NCBI GenBank assembly: GCA_964577435.1
Contig: CAZNZD010000024.1
Span: 1 to 20,286, forward strand
Direction: 5' to 3'
Source of the DNA: MWDF01 sp964577435
Lineage (GTDB): Bacteria > Bacillota > DTU025 > MWDF01
Length of the DNA stretch: 20,286 nucleotides
The notes beneath the pieces were generated by a model, which did not search any database, was not told the DNA's origin, and saw only the letters and a list, made by a program, of their open reading frames with translations. Of the stretch, positions 1 to 7,808 are shown piece by piece (within the stretch, counting starts at the first letter, position 1; every line of letters starts with the position of its first letter). A program made the translations under genes and the position numbers.

Positions 1-898
1 TGGCGTTAGGGCCCGAGAAGTACTCAGCGTCCTTGCCGAGGTTGACGACGAACTGGGGATCCTGGAAGCCGCCGCAGTATGCGAGGGATACCTTGGGCAG
101 CACGTTGAATTCCTTGTACTTCTTCACGAACAGGGTGGTGTCAGCAATGTATGAGGCATGGAATATCGCGTCGGGGCGGGCGGCCTTCACTCTCTGGACC
201 TCTGTGTCCACATTGGAGACCGAGGCGGGGTACTTGACCTGGGCTACCAGCTCATAGCCGTCCTTTGCATATTCCTTCGCCCACTTGGCGGCCATCTCAG
301 CCGCATGCACACCGTACTCGTTGTCGATGTAGACCACGGCGACGCGCTTGATGCCCGCGTTGAAAGTGCTGTTGAGGTAGTTGAGGTACTTGAAGAACAG
401 CTCGCTCTCCATGTCGTCGTTCGGGGCTATCCTGAAGAACCACTTGAGGCCGCGCTCTGTAAGCGCTGCGGAGCTGGACGATCCTGCCACGAACGGGACT
501 CCGAGCCTTTCGGCCTCCTGGCTTGCCGGCTTCGTGGCGGAGCTGTGATAGCAACCGATGAGCGCGACTACCTTCTCGTTTACGATGAGCCTCTCGGCTT
601 CGGACTTGGCGATTTCCGGGTTGGCCTGGTGGTCGGCGAACACGAACTCGACCTTGGCTCCGCCGAGGTTAGGAAGTCCGCTCGTCTTGGCCAGGGGCAG
701 GTCCGAGTTGGGGAACTGCTCGTTTATTATCTGCTGGGCAACTTCTATTGCATACTTCAGCTTGATTCCGGTCGCCGCGGCCGAGCCGCTTAGAGGAAGG
801 ATTGCGCCGATCTTGATGACCTGGGCAGCGAAGAGGTTGCCAACTAGGGTGAACGTGATCAGGGCTACTGCTAGCGTGATGGTCAATGCTCTCTTCAT
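1..898 (-). CDS. ABC transporter substrate-binding protein, LIV family (3' end cut by window edge)
   Basis: Periplasmic solute-binding protein of the branched-chain amino acid (Peripla_BP_6) type, which captures an amino acid or related small molecule and hands it to an ABC permease. It reads leftward from ATG 898-896 through the window edge, so 299 codons are visible and the C-terminus is missing. GGAGGAACCAGG gives a strong ribosome binding site. Residues 1-24 form a signal peptide (MKR, a hydrophobic core, then LFA|AQ) with no lipobox cysteine. The mature start IKIGAILPLSG, then a VALIGCYHSSAT segment and a VAVVYIDNEYGVHAA segment, follow the family pattern. It lies downstream of the RocB-like peptidase on the same strand after a 138-base gap, and no permease genes are visible on this side. 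Family assignment is firm. The ligand cannot be told: branched-chain amino acids, amides and other ligands all occur in this family. Confidence 0.9.
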   Translation of the reverse strand, partial: MKRALTITLAVALITFTLVGNLFAAQVIKIGAILPLSGSAAATGIKLKYAIEVAQQIINEQFPNSDLPLAKTSGLPNLGGAKVEFVFADHQANPEIAKSEAERLIVNEKVVALIGCYHSSATKPASQEAERLGVPFVAGSSSSAALTERGLKWFFRIAPNDDMESELFFKYLNYLNSTFNAGIKRVAVVYIDNEYGVHAAEMAAKWAKEYAKDGYELVAQVKYPASVSNVDTEVQRVKAARPDAIFHASYIADTTLFVKKYKEFNVLPKVSLAYCGGFQDPQFVVNLGKDAEYFSGPNA

Positions 899-1036
899 CC
901 TGGTTCCTCCTTACGATAATGGGTATGCAAGAATATGTCCTGTGCCTATTGAGGTGGATTGCGTTCCGCGTGTTCGATTTACCGATGGATTGCCTGTTCG
1001 AACCGTTGCCTGTTTCCAATATTTGTTCTGTATTGA

Positions 1037-2704
1037 TTAAATATTCCCTTTCGGGGAATTGCATACTGCAAGGTTCATTACCACAAGCCTTAATAGCTCC
1101 GGCATGGCATCCAGGGAGTACTTCCTGCACAGCCTCTCGGTGGGTTTATGCGCGTCCTTCCCGTACGGGCCGATGTTCACGACAGGCGCTGCGATGCGGG
1201 AGATTGCATCCAGCGGGAGGCTGTAGCGCCTGCCCCAGGCGGGCATGTTCCTCGTGAGCGCATCGATTGCGCCCTCCGATTTGGGAAGCCGGCAGTAGCT
1301 CAGGTCCGAGATGTACGGATAGAATCTCCTGACCGTAATCTCATAGCCGAAGCCACCGCTGACCTCTTCTGCCGCCTTCTCCACTGCAGCGATGAGGGCC
1401 CTCTCCTCGGAATCCGCCCCGCTGACGTTGATGTGGGGGTAGTAGGGCGGCGAGAAGAAGGCGATCACCTTCGGGCTTTGGTCCATGAGGTGCTTGTGGA
1501 CATGCATAACCAGCCCAAGGGAGAAATCCCTCGGATCAGCCTCATCTCTTCCGTCGCCCTTCTCAAATTCCGCGACGATCTCATTGAGCCTGCCCCCCGT
1601 CTGCACATCCACCTCTATGGCGAGCTCCGAGTAAGTCATCACACGGGCCTTGAACGGGAGCGCCTGGGGCGGCAGGCCGCTTGCCTTAAGAAATGCCGCA
1701 TGCCTTGCCTCTAGTTCGGCGAGGGCATCTTCCATTGCAGCTTCCGCTTCTGCGACCATTCTAGATAGGACCTCGTCGGGCTCGCTGAAGTGCGTCGAGA
1801 AGTTGAAGTATAGATGGCTACCGCCCGTCGTCTGGACAGAGTACTCCTGCTTAGTATCCTTGAGCCTCAGGCTTATAGGAGGCTGGGTCAGCTCGCCTTC
1901 GGCTACATCGCACAGATCCGGGTTGAGGTCTATCCTGCGCATTATGTGAGATGCCACAAAATTTGCGTCCAGGCCACGGAACGCCTCGCCTACATGGGAA
2001 GGCGAGCCGTGCACATAGAAGGCGGGAAGGAGCTTCCCAACCGAGCCTATGTAAACGTAGTTCTTACAGTCTCCCGGATACCGCCCAGTCATATAGTCTG
2101 TGTCGATCGCCGCCGAGTATCGCAAGCCCTTTGATTCGGCTATGGCGGCAGCCGCCTCGACCGCAGCAAGCATGCCAAGTGAGCCTCCCTCCTCATCGGG
2201 AAGGAAGGCGAAAACGAGGCTCCTCTCAAGCGCTCCAGGATTTTGCGAAAGGTCTGACAGAAGGCAGATGAGTGCTGCGACTCCCGCTTTCATGTCGAAG
2301 ATGCCCCTGCCGAATATGTAGTCGCCCGAGGCGAGGTCGCACGCTGCCGCGTCGTCAAGCTCCTGCAGCTTAAGGGCCTCGGCAAGACTCGGCGGATCCT
2401 GCGCAAGATCCTTCAGCCCCGAGTAATCCGAGGTGCCCACAGTGTCCGTATGGCCGATAAGAAGGAGTGCCCCTTTCGGACGGCCCAGGGGGTCGACGAT
2501 GGCGATGACGCTGCTTCTGCCCAGTGAATCGCCTTTGACCGGAGCAGTGAAGGCTTTCTCCGGGTTCAGCCTGAAATAGGGGAGGGTTTTTATCAGGCCC
2601 ATGATGTATGACGTGATGTCGTTCTCACCCGGCGTCCCCACGACGCTCGGTATCCGGGTGAGCTCGATTGCGAGCTCCTCGATCCTTCTTGCGAGATCCT
2701 CCAT
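1037..2704 (-). CDS. rocB: M20-family metallopeptidase, RocB-like (arginine utilization type)
   Basis: Probable cytoplasmic zinc amidohydrolase/peptidase of the M20 family, RocB branch; RocB is linked to arginine use but its exact reaction is poorly defined. The 555 residues are close to the usual RocB length and longer than typical M20 peptidases. Metal-site motifs are in order: GHTDTV (H85, D87), GRGIFDMKAG (D137), PDEEGG (E171 and E172, catalytic and ligand glutamates), SPSHVGE (H237), and a C-terminal GKDAHKPTER histidine. A dimerisation (lid) domain is expected around residues 225-420. There is no signal peptide. The start at 2704 follows GGAGG with a 6-base gap. It is divergent from the LIV operon and upstream of another binding-protein gene, so it probably processes imported peptides or amino-acid derivatives. 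M20 family membership is nearly certain; the RocB subtype is likely. A small inverted repeat at the end of the gene does not look like a terminator. Confidence 0.85.
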   Translation of the reverse strand: MEDLARRIEELAIELTRIPSVVGTPGENDITSYIMGLIKTLPYFRLNPEKAFTAPVKGDSLGRSSVIAIVDPLGRPKGALLLIGHTDTVGTSDYSGLKDLAQDPPSLAEALKLQELDDAAACDLASGDYIFGRGIFDMKAGVAALICLLSDLSQNPGALERSLVFAFLPDEEGGSLGMLAAVEAAAAIAESKGLRYSAAIDTDYMTGRYPGDCKNYVYIGSVGKLLPAFYVHGSPSHVGEAFRGLDANFVASHIMRRIDLNPDLCDVAEGELTQPPISLRLKDTKQEYSVQTTGGSHLYFNFSTHFSEPDEVLSRMVAEAEAAMEDALAELEARHAAFLKASGLPPQALPFKARVMTYSELAIEVDVQTGGRLNEIVAEFEKGDGRDEADPRDFSLGLVMHVHKHLMDQSPKVIAFFSPPYYPHINVSGADSEERALIAAVEKAAEEVSGGFGYEITVRRFYPYISDLSYCRLPKSEGAIDALTRNMPAWGRRYSLPLDAISRIAAPVVNIGPYGKDAHKPTERLCRKYSLDAMPELLRLVVMNLAVCNSPKGNI

Positions 2705-2890
2705 AGGGCACCTCCGTCGCTTTATTCAATAATATATGCAGGGGGCAGGGCTTGGCACCATAAATGATCAAGTTTACGGCATCGAAGTAGGCGGCTGCTT
2801 ATGATAACTCAGGTGCGAATGTATATTGTATGCAGTTGTCTTGCCATAGATAATTAGCCCTGATGGTGCGAATTTACTGATTTTCAGTGC

Positions 2891-2919
2891 TTGACACGAA
2901 AAATCATGCGTGCAATAAT
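2891..2919 (+). promoter_or_regulatory. Sigma-70 promoter of the LIV operon
   Basis: A perfect minus-35 TTGACA (2891-2896), a 17-base spacer and a minus-10 AATAAT (2914-2919), which matches TATAAT at five of six positions. The TGC directly before it makes an extended minus-10. Transcription should begin near 2926, giving an untranslated leader of about 150 bases before the ATG at 3078. It is the best promoter match I found in the window. Confidence 0.65.
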
Positions 2920-2930
2920 GCTTACAATTC

Positions 2931-2989
2931 CACAGGCAATAAAGGTATACAAATATTTCGCCGGATGCAGGAATATCGGCGTGCCTGTG
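2931..2989 (+). promoter_or_regulatory. Possible structured mRNA leader of the LIV operon
   Basis: CACAGGCA (2931-2938) is an exact inverted repeat of TGCCTGTG (2982-2989). Directly inside it, CGCCG (2959-2963) pairs with CGGCG (2977-2981), so the 3' strand CGGCGTGCCTGTG can pair over 13 bases with one internal bulge on the 5' side. An alternative inner pairing, ATATT (2953-2957) with AATAT (2972-2976), excludes the CGCCG helix. A further GCCTGT at 3032-3037 could compete for the ACAGGC arm. All of this lies just after the predicted transcription start. It could be a cis-regulatory RNA or a DNA operator. It matches no riboswitch class I recognise. Confidence 0.35.
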
Positions 2990-3077
2990 TCGTATATTAA
3001 ACAAACAGTTCAAAGCATGCAAAATCCAGACGCCTGTAAAGTTTGAAGCCATCAGTAAAACGAAGGAGGTCTAGTTC

Positions 3078-4202
3078 ATGTTCAGGAAAGTGGCATTGTT
3101 AGCCGTACTCATGGGCCTGATTCTGGTAATGGGCTCATACGCGGCGGAAGATGTGAGAATCGGCCTGGTTACACCCCTTACCGGTGACATAGCGACCTTC
3201 GGCGAATCGACAAGGAATGCCGCAATAATGTGGGCAGACGAAGTCAACGCCAAGGGAGGCCTCCTGGGAGGAAAGGTTGTGCTCTATGTAGAGGACGACC
3301 GCAACATCCCCGCTGAGACCGCCAACGCGGTATCTAAGCTCATCAATCAGAACAAGGTCATCGCAGTCGTAGGTTCAGTGGCCTCCAAGTGCACCCTGGC
3401 CGGCGCCCCCATCGCCCAGTCGGCGAAGGTCCCGATGATCTCCCCGACTTCCACCAACGAAGCGGTCACCAAGGTCGGAGACTTCATCTTCCGCGCCTGC
3501 TTCATCGACCCGTTCCAGGGCACAGTCATGGCGAAGTTCGCATTCACCAGCCTCAAGGCGAAGACCGCCGGCATGCTGTATGACATCGGCAACGACTACA
3601 CCAAGGGCCTCGCTGAGAACTTCAAGAAGTCTTTCGAGGCACTCGGCGGCAAGATCGTAGCGTCCGAGACCTACGGCGTCAATGAATCGGACTTCTCAGC
3701 ACAGCTAACCCGCATAAGGACCGCCAAGCCCGACGTACTGTTCATGCCCGACTACTATAACTCGGTCGGACTGCAGGCAAGGCAGGCAAGGCAGCTCGGC
3801 ATCACCGCGACCTTCCTCGGCGGCGACGGATGGGACTCCTCTGAGCTCGTGCCCATCGGCGGCGCAGCGATCGAAGGCGGCATGTTCAGCAACCACTACA
3901 CCCCCGGAAGCACCGACCCTGTCGCAAAGGGCTTCTACGACAATTACCTGAAGCGTTTCGGCGCAGCCCCTGACGCCCTTGCAGCGCTTGCATACGACGC
4001 ATGCCTGGTTGTCGGCAATGCCATAACCAAGGCGGGCAAGCTCGACAAGGTCGCCATCCGCGACGCCATGGCAGCGACGAAGGACCTGAAGGCGGTCTCC
4101 GGCACGATAACCCTCGATGCCAACAGGAACCCGATAAAGAGCGCCGTCATCCTCGAAGTCAAGGGCGGCAAGTTCGTATACAGGGACACTGTGAACCCGT
4201 AA
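3078..4202 (+). CDS. livK: Branched-chain amino acid ABC transporter substrate-binding protein
   Basis: Periplasmic binding protein that delivers substrate to the LivH/LivMG/LivF transporter encoded directly downstream. It has 374 residues, normal for LivJ/LivK-type proteins. Residues 1-22 are a signal peptide ending GSYA|AED, with no lipoprotein cysteine. The mature protein starts VRIGLVTPLTGDIATFGE, the standard first strand and ligand loop. Further family segments are VVGSVASKCTLAGAPIA, PMISPTSTN, GMLYDIGNDYTKGL, PDVLFMPDYYN and ALAYDACLVV, marking the two lobes of the Peripla_BP_6 fold. ATG 3078 follows GAAGGAGG with good spacing. It is separated from livH by 172 bases that include a strong hairpin, an arrangement that usually lets the binding protein be made in excess. 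Branched-chain amino acids are the likely ligand; the exact preference cannot be read. Confidence 0.93.
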   Translation: MFRKVALLAVLMGLILVMGSYAAEDVRIGLVTPLTGDIATFGESTRNAAIMWADEVNAKGGLLGGKVVLYVEDDRNIPAETANAVSKLINQNKVIAVVGSVASKCTLAGAPIAQSAKVPMISPTSTNEAVTKVGDFIFRACFIDPFQGTVMAKFAFTSLKAKTAGMLYDIGNDYTKGLAENFKKSFEALGGKIVASETYGVNESDFSAQLTRIRTAKPDVLFMPDYYNSVGLQARQARQLGITATFLGGDGWDSSELVPIGGAAIEGGMFSNHYTPGSTDPVAKGFYDNYLKRFGAAPDALAALAYDACLVVGNAITKAGKLDKVAIRDAMAATKDLKAVSGTITLDANRNPIKSAVILEVKGGKFVYRDTVNP

Positions 4203-4229
4203 ATGCTTCTTTCAAGCAAATAACAGAAT

Positions 4230-4263
4230 GTCAGGCCGGCGGGCGAGATCCCGCCGGCTTGGC
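4230..4263 (+). promoter_or_regulatory. Intercistronic hairpin between livK and livH
   Basis: GCCGGCGGG (4235-4243) pairs perfectly with CCCGCCGGC (4250-4258) around a CGAGAT loop. The helix extends outward to about 14 pairs (4230 with 4263) including two G-U pairs. Only two T residues follow, so it is not a classical intrinsic terminator. In other binding-protein operons, hairpins at this place protect the upstream mRNA from 3' exonucleases or cause partial termination. I infer the same role here. Confidence 0.6.
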
Positions 4264-4275
4264 GTAGAAGTCAGA

Positions 4276-4368
4276 ATGCGCCAGCCCGCTGAAGACGGCG
4301 GTGCGGCGCCAGGCAACCGGGACCAGGCGGAAGCCGAAGCCCAAACAATCGGGATAGAACGGGAGTGA
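4276..4368 (+). CDS. Possible 30-codon small ORF upstream of livH
   Basis: ATG 4276 opens 30 codons ending in TGA 4366-4368. The product would be acidic and rich in Ala, Glu, Gly and Gln (begins MRQPAEDGGAAPG). More than half the codons begin with G, which looks coding-like, but CGC/CGG are used for arginine where neighbouring genes favour AGG. The preceding GTAGAAG is a poor ribosome binding site. The frame is the same as livH: TGA, two codons, then the livH TTG start. The last base of this TGA also begins an ATG that opens a seven-residue frame (MPFGAQP, stop 4389-4391) running into livH. It may be a translated leader coupled to livH, or chance. I know no homologue. Confidence 0.22.
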   Translation: MRQPAEDGGAAPGNRDQAEAEAQTIGIERE

Positions 4369-4374
4369 TGCCCT

Positions 4375-5271
4375 TTGGGGCCCAGCCTTAAGCTAGCAGA
4401 GGTCATACAGCAGCTTGTAAATGGCCTTGCACTGGGAAGCGTATATTCACTGATCGCCCTGGGATATACGATGGTGTACGGCATAGTCCGGCTCATCAAC
4501 TTCGCCCATGGCGACATATTCATGCTCGGCGCATATTACGGGTTCTTCCTTATCACGCTTCTGAAAGTGCCGTTCGTGGTCGCCCTTCCGGCTGCCATGG
4601 CATTGGCCGCATTATCAGGCGTGATCATCGAGAAGCTTGCTTACAAGCCTCTAAGGAAAGCGCCCAGAATCGCAGCCCTCATCACGGCGATAGGAGTGTC
4701 GCTTCTTCTGCAGAACCTGGGGCTCATCATCTTCAAGGCCAGGCCCAGGCCGTTTCCGCAGGTCATGGACATCAAGATCTGGGACATCGGCGGCGTCATC
4801 ATCTCCAACATGCAGATAGTGATGCTCGGCACCTCGCTGGTCCTGATGATACTTCTAAGCCTCTTCGTCTACAGGACCAAGGTGGGCAAGGCCATGAGGG
4901 CGGTCTCACATGACAAGGACGCCGCAAGGCTTATGGGAATAGACGTGGACAGCATAATCAGCGTCACCTTCGCCATCGGCTCCGCCCTTGCCGCGGCTGC
5001 AGGCATCCTGGTGGGCTTCTACTACAATAGGATAATGCCCAACATGGGAGTCATGTACGGCCTCAAGGCCTTCGTGGCGGCAGTCGTAGGCGGTATAGGG
5101 GTGCTTCCCGGCGCTATGGCGGGAGGCATGATAATGGGCCTGTCGGAGGTCTTCGTCATCGGCTTCGTATCTTCGACGCTGAAGGATGCGATCGCATTCG
5201 TTATCCTGATCCTCATCCTGCTAATCAAGCCTGCCGGCCTGTTCGGCAAGGCGGGAAGGGAGAAGGTGTGA
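4375..5271 (+). CDS. livH: Branched-chain amino acid ABC transporter permease LivH
   Basis: One of the two inner-membrane permease subunits of the LIV transporter, forming the translocation path with the LivM part of the next gene. It has 298 residues and about eight hydrophobic segments. Family signatures are ALGSVYSLIALGYTMVYGI (about 18-37), INFAHGDIFMLGAY (41-54), and the cytoplasmic coupling loop RAVSHDKDAARLMGID (about 175-190) that contacts the ATPases. The start is a TTG: the frame is closed by TGA at 4366, TTG 4375 is the first start codon after it, GGGAG lies about nine bases upstream, and the resulting N-terminus fits the LivH family. The nearby ATG at 4368 is out of frame. Three bases separate its TGA from the next gene's ATG, so translation is probably coupled. 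Confidence 0.93.
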   Translation: MGPSLKLAEVIQQLVNGLALGSVYSLIALGYTMVYGIVRLINFAHGDIFMLGAYYGFFLITLLKVPFVVALPAAMALAALSGVIIEKLAYKPLRKAPRIAALITAIGVSLLLQNLGLIIFKARPRPFPQVMDIKIWDIGGVIISNMQIVMLGTSLVLMILLSLFVYRTKVGKAMRAVSHDKDAARLMGIDVDSIISVTFAIGSALAAAAGILVGFYYNRIMPNMGVMYGLKAFVAAVVGGIGVLPGAMAGGMIMGLSEVFVIGFVSSTLKDAIAFVILILILLIKPAGLFGKAGREKV

Positions 5272-5274
5272 CGA

Positions 5275-7056
5275 ATGGCTGTTGCTAAGGAACTGCTTAA
5301 AGGCGCAATAGCAAGGATGGACCGCAAGAAGGTCCTAAGAAGCCTTGCTTTGATCGCGGTCACCGCGCTCGCATATGTCCTCATCGATTACCTCGGCAGG
5401 ATCGGAGTAATAGACGCCTACTATATGCAGATACTCACTTGGGTGGGCATTAACGTGATAATGGGCGTCAGCCTTAACCTCATTAACGGCATAACGGGCC
5501 AGTTCTCGCTCGGGCATGCCGGCTTCATGGCGATAGGTGCCTATGTATCCGCCTATTTCACAAAGATGCTGGGCCTTCCGTTCGGAATCGCGCTGATCGC
5601 AGGGGCCCTGGCCGCGGCATTCGGCGGACTGCTGGTCGGCATTCCGACCCTTAGGCTTAAAGGCGACTATCTTGCGATTGCGACTTTGGGCTTCGGGGAG
5701 ATCATCAGAGTAGCCATAGTGAACCTCGAGGTCGTGGGAGGCCCCAGGGGCATCCCCGGGATACCGCAGTATACGAACTTCCTTTGGGTGTTCGTGATGG
5801 CGGTGTTCACCATCGTCTTCATATCGAACCTGGGCAATTCCAGGCACGGCAGGGCCCTCATCGCGATAAGGGAGGATGAGACCGCTGCCGACACGATGGG
5901 TATCGACACGACGAAGTTCAAGATAACGGCCTTCGTGATAGGCTCGATGTTCGCTGGCCTTGCCGGCGGGCTCTACGCCCACCGCATAACGTTCATCGAC
6001 CCCAGCCAGTTCGACTTCATGAAGTCCATCGAGTCTCTGGTCATCATAGTCCTCGGCGGCCTTGGAAGCATCACAGGCGCTGTCATCGCGGCGGTGGTGG
6101 TCACCTTCCTGCCCGAGGTCCTGAGGTTCGTGCAGAACTACAGGATGGTCATCTACTCCCTAATGCTCATCCTCATAATGCTGTTCAGGCAGAAGGGGCT
6201 CATGGGCACCAAGGAGTTCAGCTTCGAGATGTTCGGCCTGGGCGACAAGAGGAAGGAACCTCTTGGCAAGGGCACCAAGGCGGAAGCGCCTCCCGTGCTT
6301 CAGACGAAGAAGCTCACGAAGCTCTTCGGAGGCGTGCAGGCGGCGAAGGACTTCGAGATTACACTGAACAAGGGCGAGCTCGTAGGACTGATCGGGCCAA
6401 ACGGGGCAGGCAAGACCACCGTGTTCAACCTCCTTACGGGGCTTGCTGAACCGACCTCCGGCCAGATCATATTCAACGGTGAGCGAATCGACGGGAAGCT
6501 TCCGTATGAGATCACTTCAATGGGGGTCGCAAGGACCTTCCAGAATATAAGGCTGTTCAACAACCTTACTGTACTTGAGAACGTCAAGACGGCGTTCCAC
6601 AGCAGGCACGGCTACCCGCTCCTTGATGCCATCACCAGGCTCGGATCCTTCAGGAGGACCGAGGATGTGGTCATCGACAAGGCAATGAGGCTTCTTAACC
6701 TGTTCGGGCTGGACGGGAAGGCTTATGAGATAGCAAGCTCGCTTCCTTACGGGATGCAAAGAAGGCTAGAGATTGCCAGGGCGCTTGCAACCGAGCCAAA
6801 GCTGCTGCTTCTTGACGAGCCTGCCGCAGGGATGAACCCTCAGGAGACAAAGGAGCTCCAGGAGCTCATCTACTGGCTCAGGGACCGCTTCGGCCTAACC
6901 ATACTGCTAATCGAGCACGACATGAGCCTCGTCATGAACCTTTGCGAGAGGATAGTAGTCCTTGACTACGGCGAGAAGATCGCAGAGGGCAAACCGGACG
7001 AGATAAGGCACAACAAGAAGGTAATTGAGGCCTATCTCGGAGAGGAGGCGTGCTAG
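5275..7056 (+). CDS. livM-livG: Fused LivM permease and LivG ATP-binding protein
   Basis: A single 593-residue polypeptide combines the second permease and first ATPase subunit of the LIV transporter. LivM occupies about residues 20-320, with many hydrophobic segments, NGITGQFSLGHAGFMAIGAY (71-90) and the coupling loop REDETAADTMGID (about 199-211). A charged linker follows (about 321-340). LivG covers about 341-593 with Walker A GPNGAGKT (374-381), signature LPYGMQRR (490-497), Walker B LLLLDEP (D514, E515) and H-loop histidine H548. All ATPase residues are intact. In the textbook operon livM and livG are separate genes; fusions are known in some bacteria. The frame is open throughout, so this is a real fusion. 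ATG 5275 follows GGGAGAAGG and is three bases after livH. The stop codon abuts the livF start. Confidence 0.94.
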   Translation: MAVAKELLKGAIARMDRKKVLRSLALIAVTALAYVLIDYLGRIGVIDAYYMQILTWVGINVIMGVSLNLINGITGQFSLGHAGFMAIGAYVSAYFTKMLGLPFGIALIAGALAAAFGGLLVGIPTLRLKGDYLAIATLGFGEIIRVAIVNLEVVGGPRGIPGIPQYTNFLWVFVMAVFTIVFISNLGNSRHGRALIAIREDETAADTMGIDTTKFKITAFVIGSMFAGLAGGLYAHRITFIDPSQFDFMKSIESLVIIVLGGLGSITGAVIAAVVVTFLPEVLRFVQNYRMVIYSLMLILIMLFRQKGLMGTKEFSFEMFGLGDKRKEPLGKGTKAEAPPVLQTKKLTKLFGGVQAAKDFEITLNKGELVGLIGPNGAGKTTVFNLLTGLAEPTSGQIIFNGERIDGKLPYEITSMGVARTFQNIRLFNNLTVLENVKTAFHSRHGYPLLDAITRLGSFRRTEDVVIDKAMRLLNLFGLDGKAYEIASSLPYGMQRRLEIARALATEPKLLLLDEPAAGMNPQETKELQELIYWLRDRFGLTILLIEHDMSLVMNLCERIVVLDYGEKIAEGKPDEIRHNKKVIEAYLGEEAC

Positions 7057-7788
7057 ATGCAGATGCTCAAGGTAGACAACCTTAACGTCCACTACGGCGC
7101 GATTCATGCGATCAAGGGCGTCTCGTTCGACGTCTCCAAGGGCGAGATAGTCACGCTCATCGGGGCGAACGGAGCAGGCAAGAGCACTATCCTAAGGGCC
7201 GTCTCCGGCCTGGTCAAGCCTTCCGACGGGACGATAACCTACACCAGGAAGGACGGCGACGAGCCGAAGGACCTTACTAAAGTGCCTGCCCATAAGCTGG
7301 TTGAACAGGGCATCTCTCATGTCCCCGAGGGCAGGAGGATTTTCGCGAACCTCTCTGTCTCGGACAACCTCGAGCTGGGTGCATACCTTAGGAAGGACAA
7401 GGCGGGGATAGTTGAGGACATGGAGTGGGCTTTCAGCCTGTTTCCGAGGCTGAAGGAGCGCAGGAAGCAGGTGGCGGGAACGCTTTCGGGAGGCGAGCAG
7501 CAGATGCTTGCGACTGCCAGGGGCCTGATGTCGAAACCCGACCTGCTGCTCATGGACGAACCCTCGATGGGCCTTGCGCCGATACTTGTCAGGGAGATAT
7601 TCGACACGGTAGCCCTCATCAACAAGAGGGGCGTCACCATACTGATAGTTGAGCAGAACGCGAACATGGCGCTGTCGCTGGCAAACCGCGCGTTCGTTCT
7701 CGAAGTGGGAAGCATAGTCCTACAGGGGACGTCCTCCGAGCTGTCATGCAATGAAAGGGTCAAGGAGGCCTACCTGGGAGGCAAGTAA
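7057..7788 (+). CDS. livF: Branched-chain amino acid ABC transporter ATP-binding protein LivF
   Basis: Second ATPase subunit of the LIV transporter, expected to pair with the LivG domain of the fused protein on the cytoplasmic face. It has 243 residues. Walker A is GANGAGKST (36-44), followed by HVPEGRRIF (88-96, typical of LivF), signature LSGGEQQ (143-149), and Walker B LLLMDEP with D167 and E168. The switch position reads VEQNAN, with Gln instead of His, as is normal for LivF. A charged stretch at about 63-75 (KDGDEPKD) is slightly longer than in E. coli LivF. ATG 7057 directly follows the TAG of the previous gene and is preceded by AGAGGAGG at 7041-7048. A second in-frame ATG at 7063 is less well spaced. 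It is the last gene of the operon. Confidence 0.94.
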   Translation: MQMLKVDNLNVHYGAIHAIKGVSFDVSKGEIVTLIGANGAGKSTILRAVSGLVKPSDGTITYTRKDGDEPKDLTKVPAHKLVEQGISHVPEGRRIFANLSVSDNLELGAYLRKDKAGIVEDMEWAFSLFPRLKERRKQVAGTLSGGEQQMLATARGLMSKPDLLLMDEPSMGLAPILVREIFDTVALINKRGVTILIVEQNANMALSLANRAFVLEVGSIVLQGTSSELSCNERVKEAYLGGK

Positions 7789-7808
7789 AGCGGCAGAAAA
7801 AACATCTG

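Larger units (their letters stand above)
2705..3077. other. Divergent intergenic region between rocB-like gene and LIV operon
   Basis: This 373-base stretch is more AT-rich than the flanking genes and separates two divergent starts. It holds a good rightward sigma-70 promoter near 2891-2919, a potential folded leader at 2931-2989, and the strong GAAGGAGG ribosome binding site of the binding-protein gene at about 3062-3069. On the minus strand, the ribosome binding site of the rocB-like gene (GGAGG) lies just outside its start. The only leftward minus-10 candidate is ATATAT preceded by TGC near 2730-2740, and it has no convincing minus-35. A 92-codon minus-strand frame across the region has no support as a gene. 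Confidence 0.7.

Noticed and set aside
158..793. 211-codon plus-strand frame over the left binding-protein gene
   Set aside because: It is antisense to a clear binding-protein gene with a signal peptide and ribosome binding site, and its composition (many Arg, Gly and Val) is typical of a mirror frame.
1043..1059. ATTCCC/GGGAAT hairpin at the end of the rocB-like gene as a terminator
   Set aside because: The stem is only six pairs, overlaps the last codons and is followed by ATTTAATC rather than a T run.
2774..3052. 92-codon minus-strand frame in the divergent region
   Set aside because: It lies across the promoter and leader of the LIV operon, has no ribosome binding site or recognisable domain, and its Cys/His-rich product looks like translated noncoding DNA.
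4276..5271. livH starting at 4276 with TGA 4366 read through or miscalled
   Set aside because: The LivH N-terminus from TTG 4375 already has normal family length and sequence, so no extension is needed.
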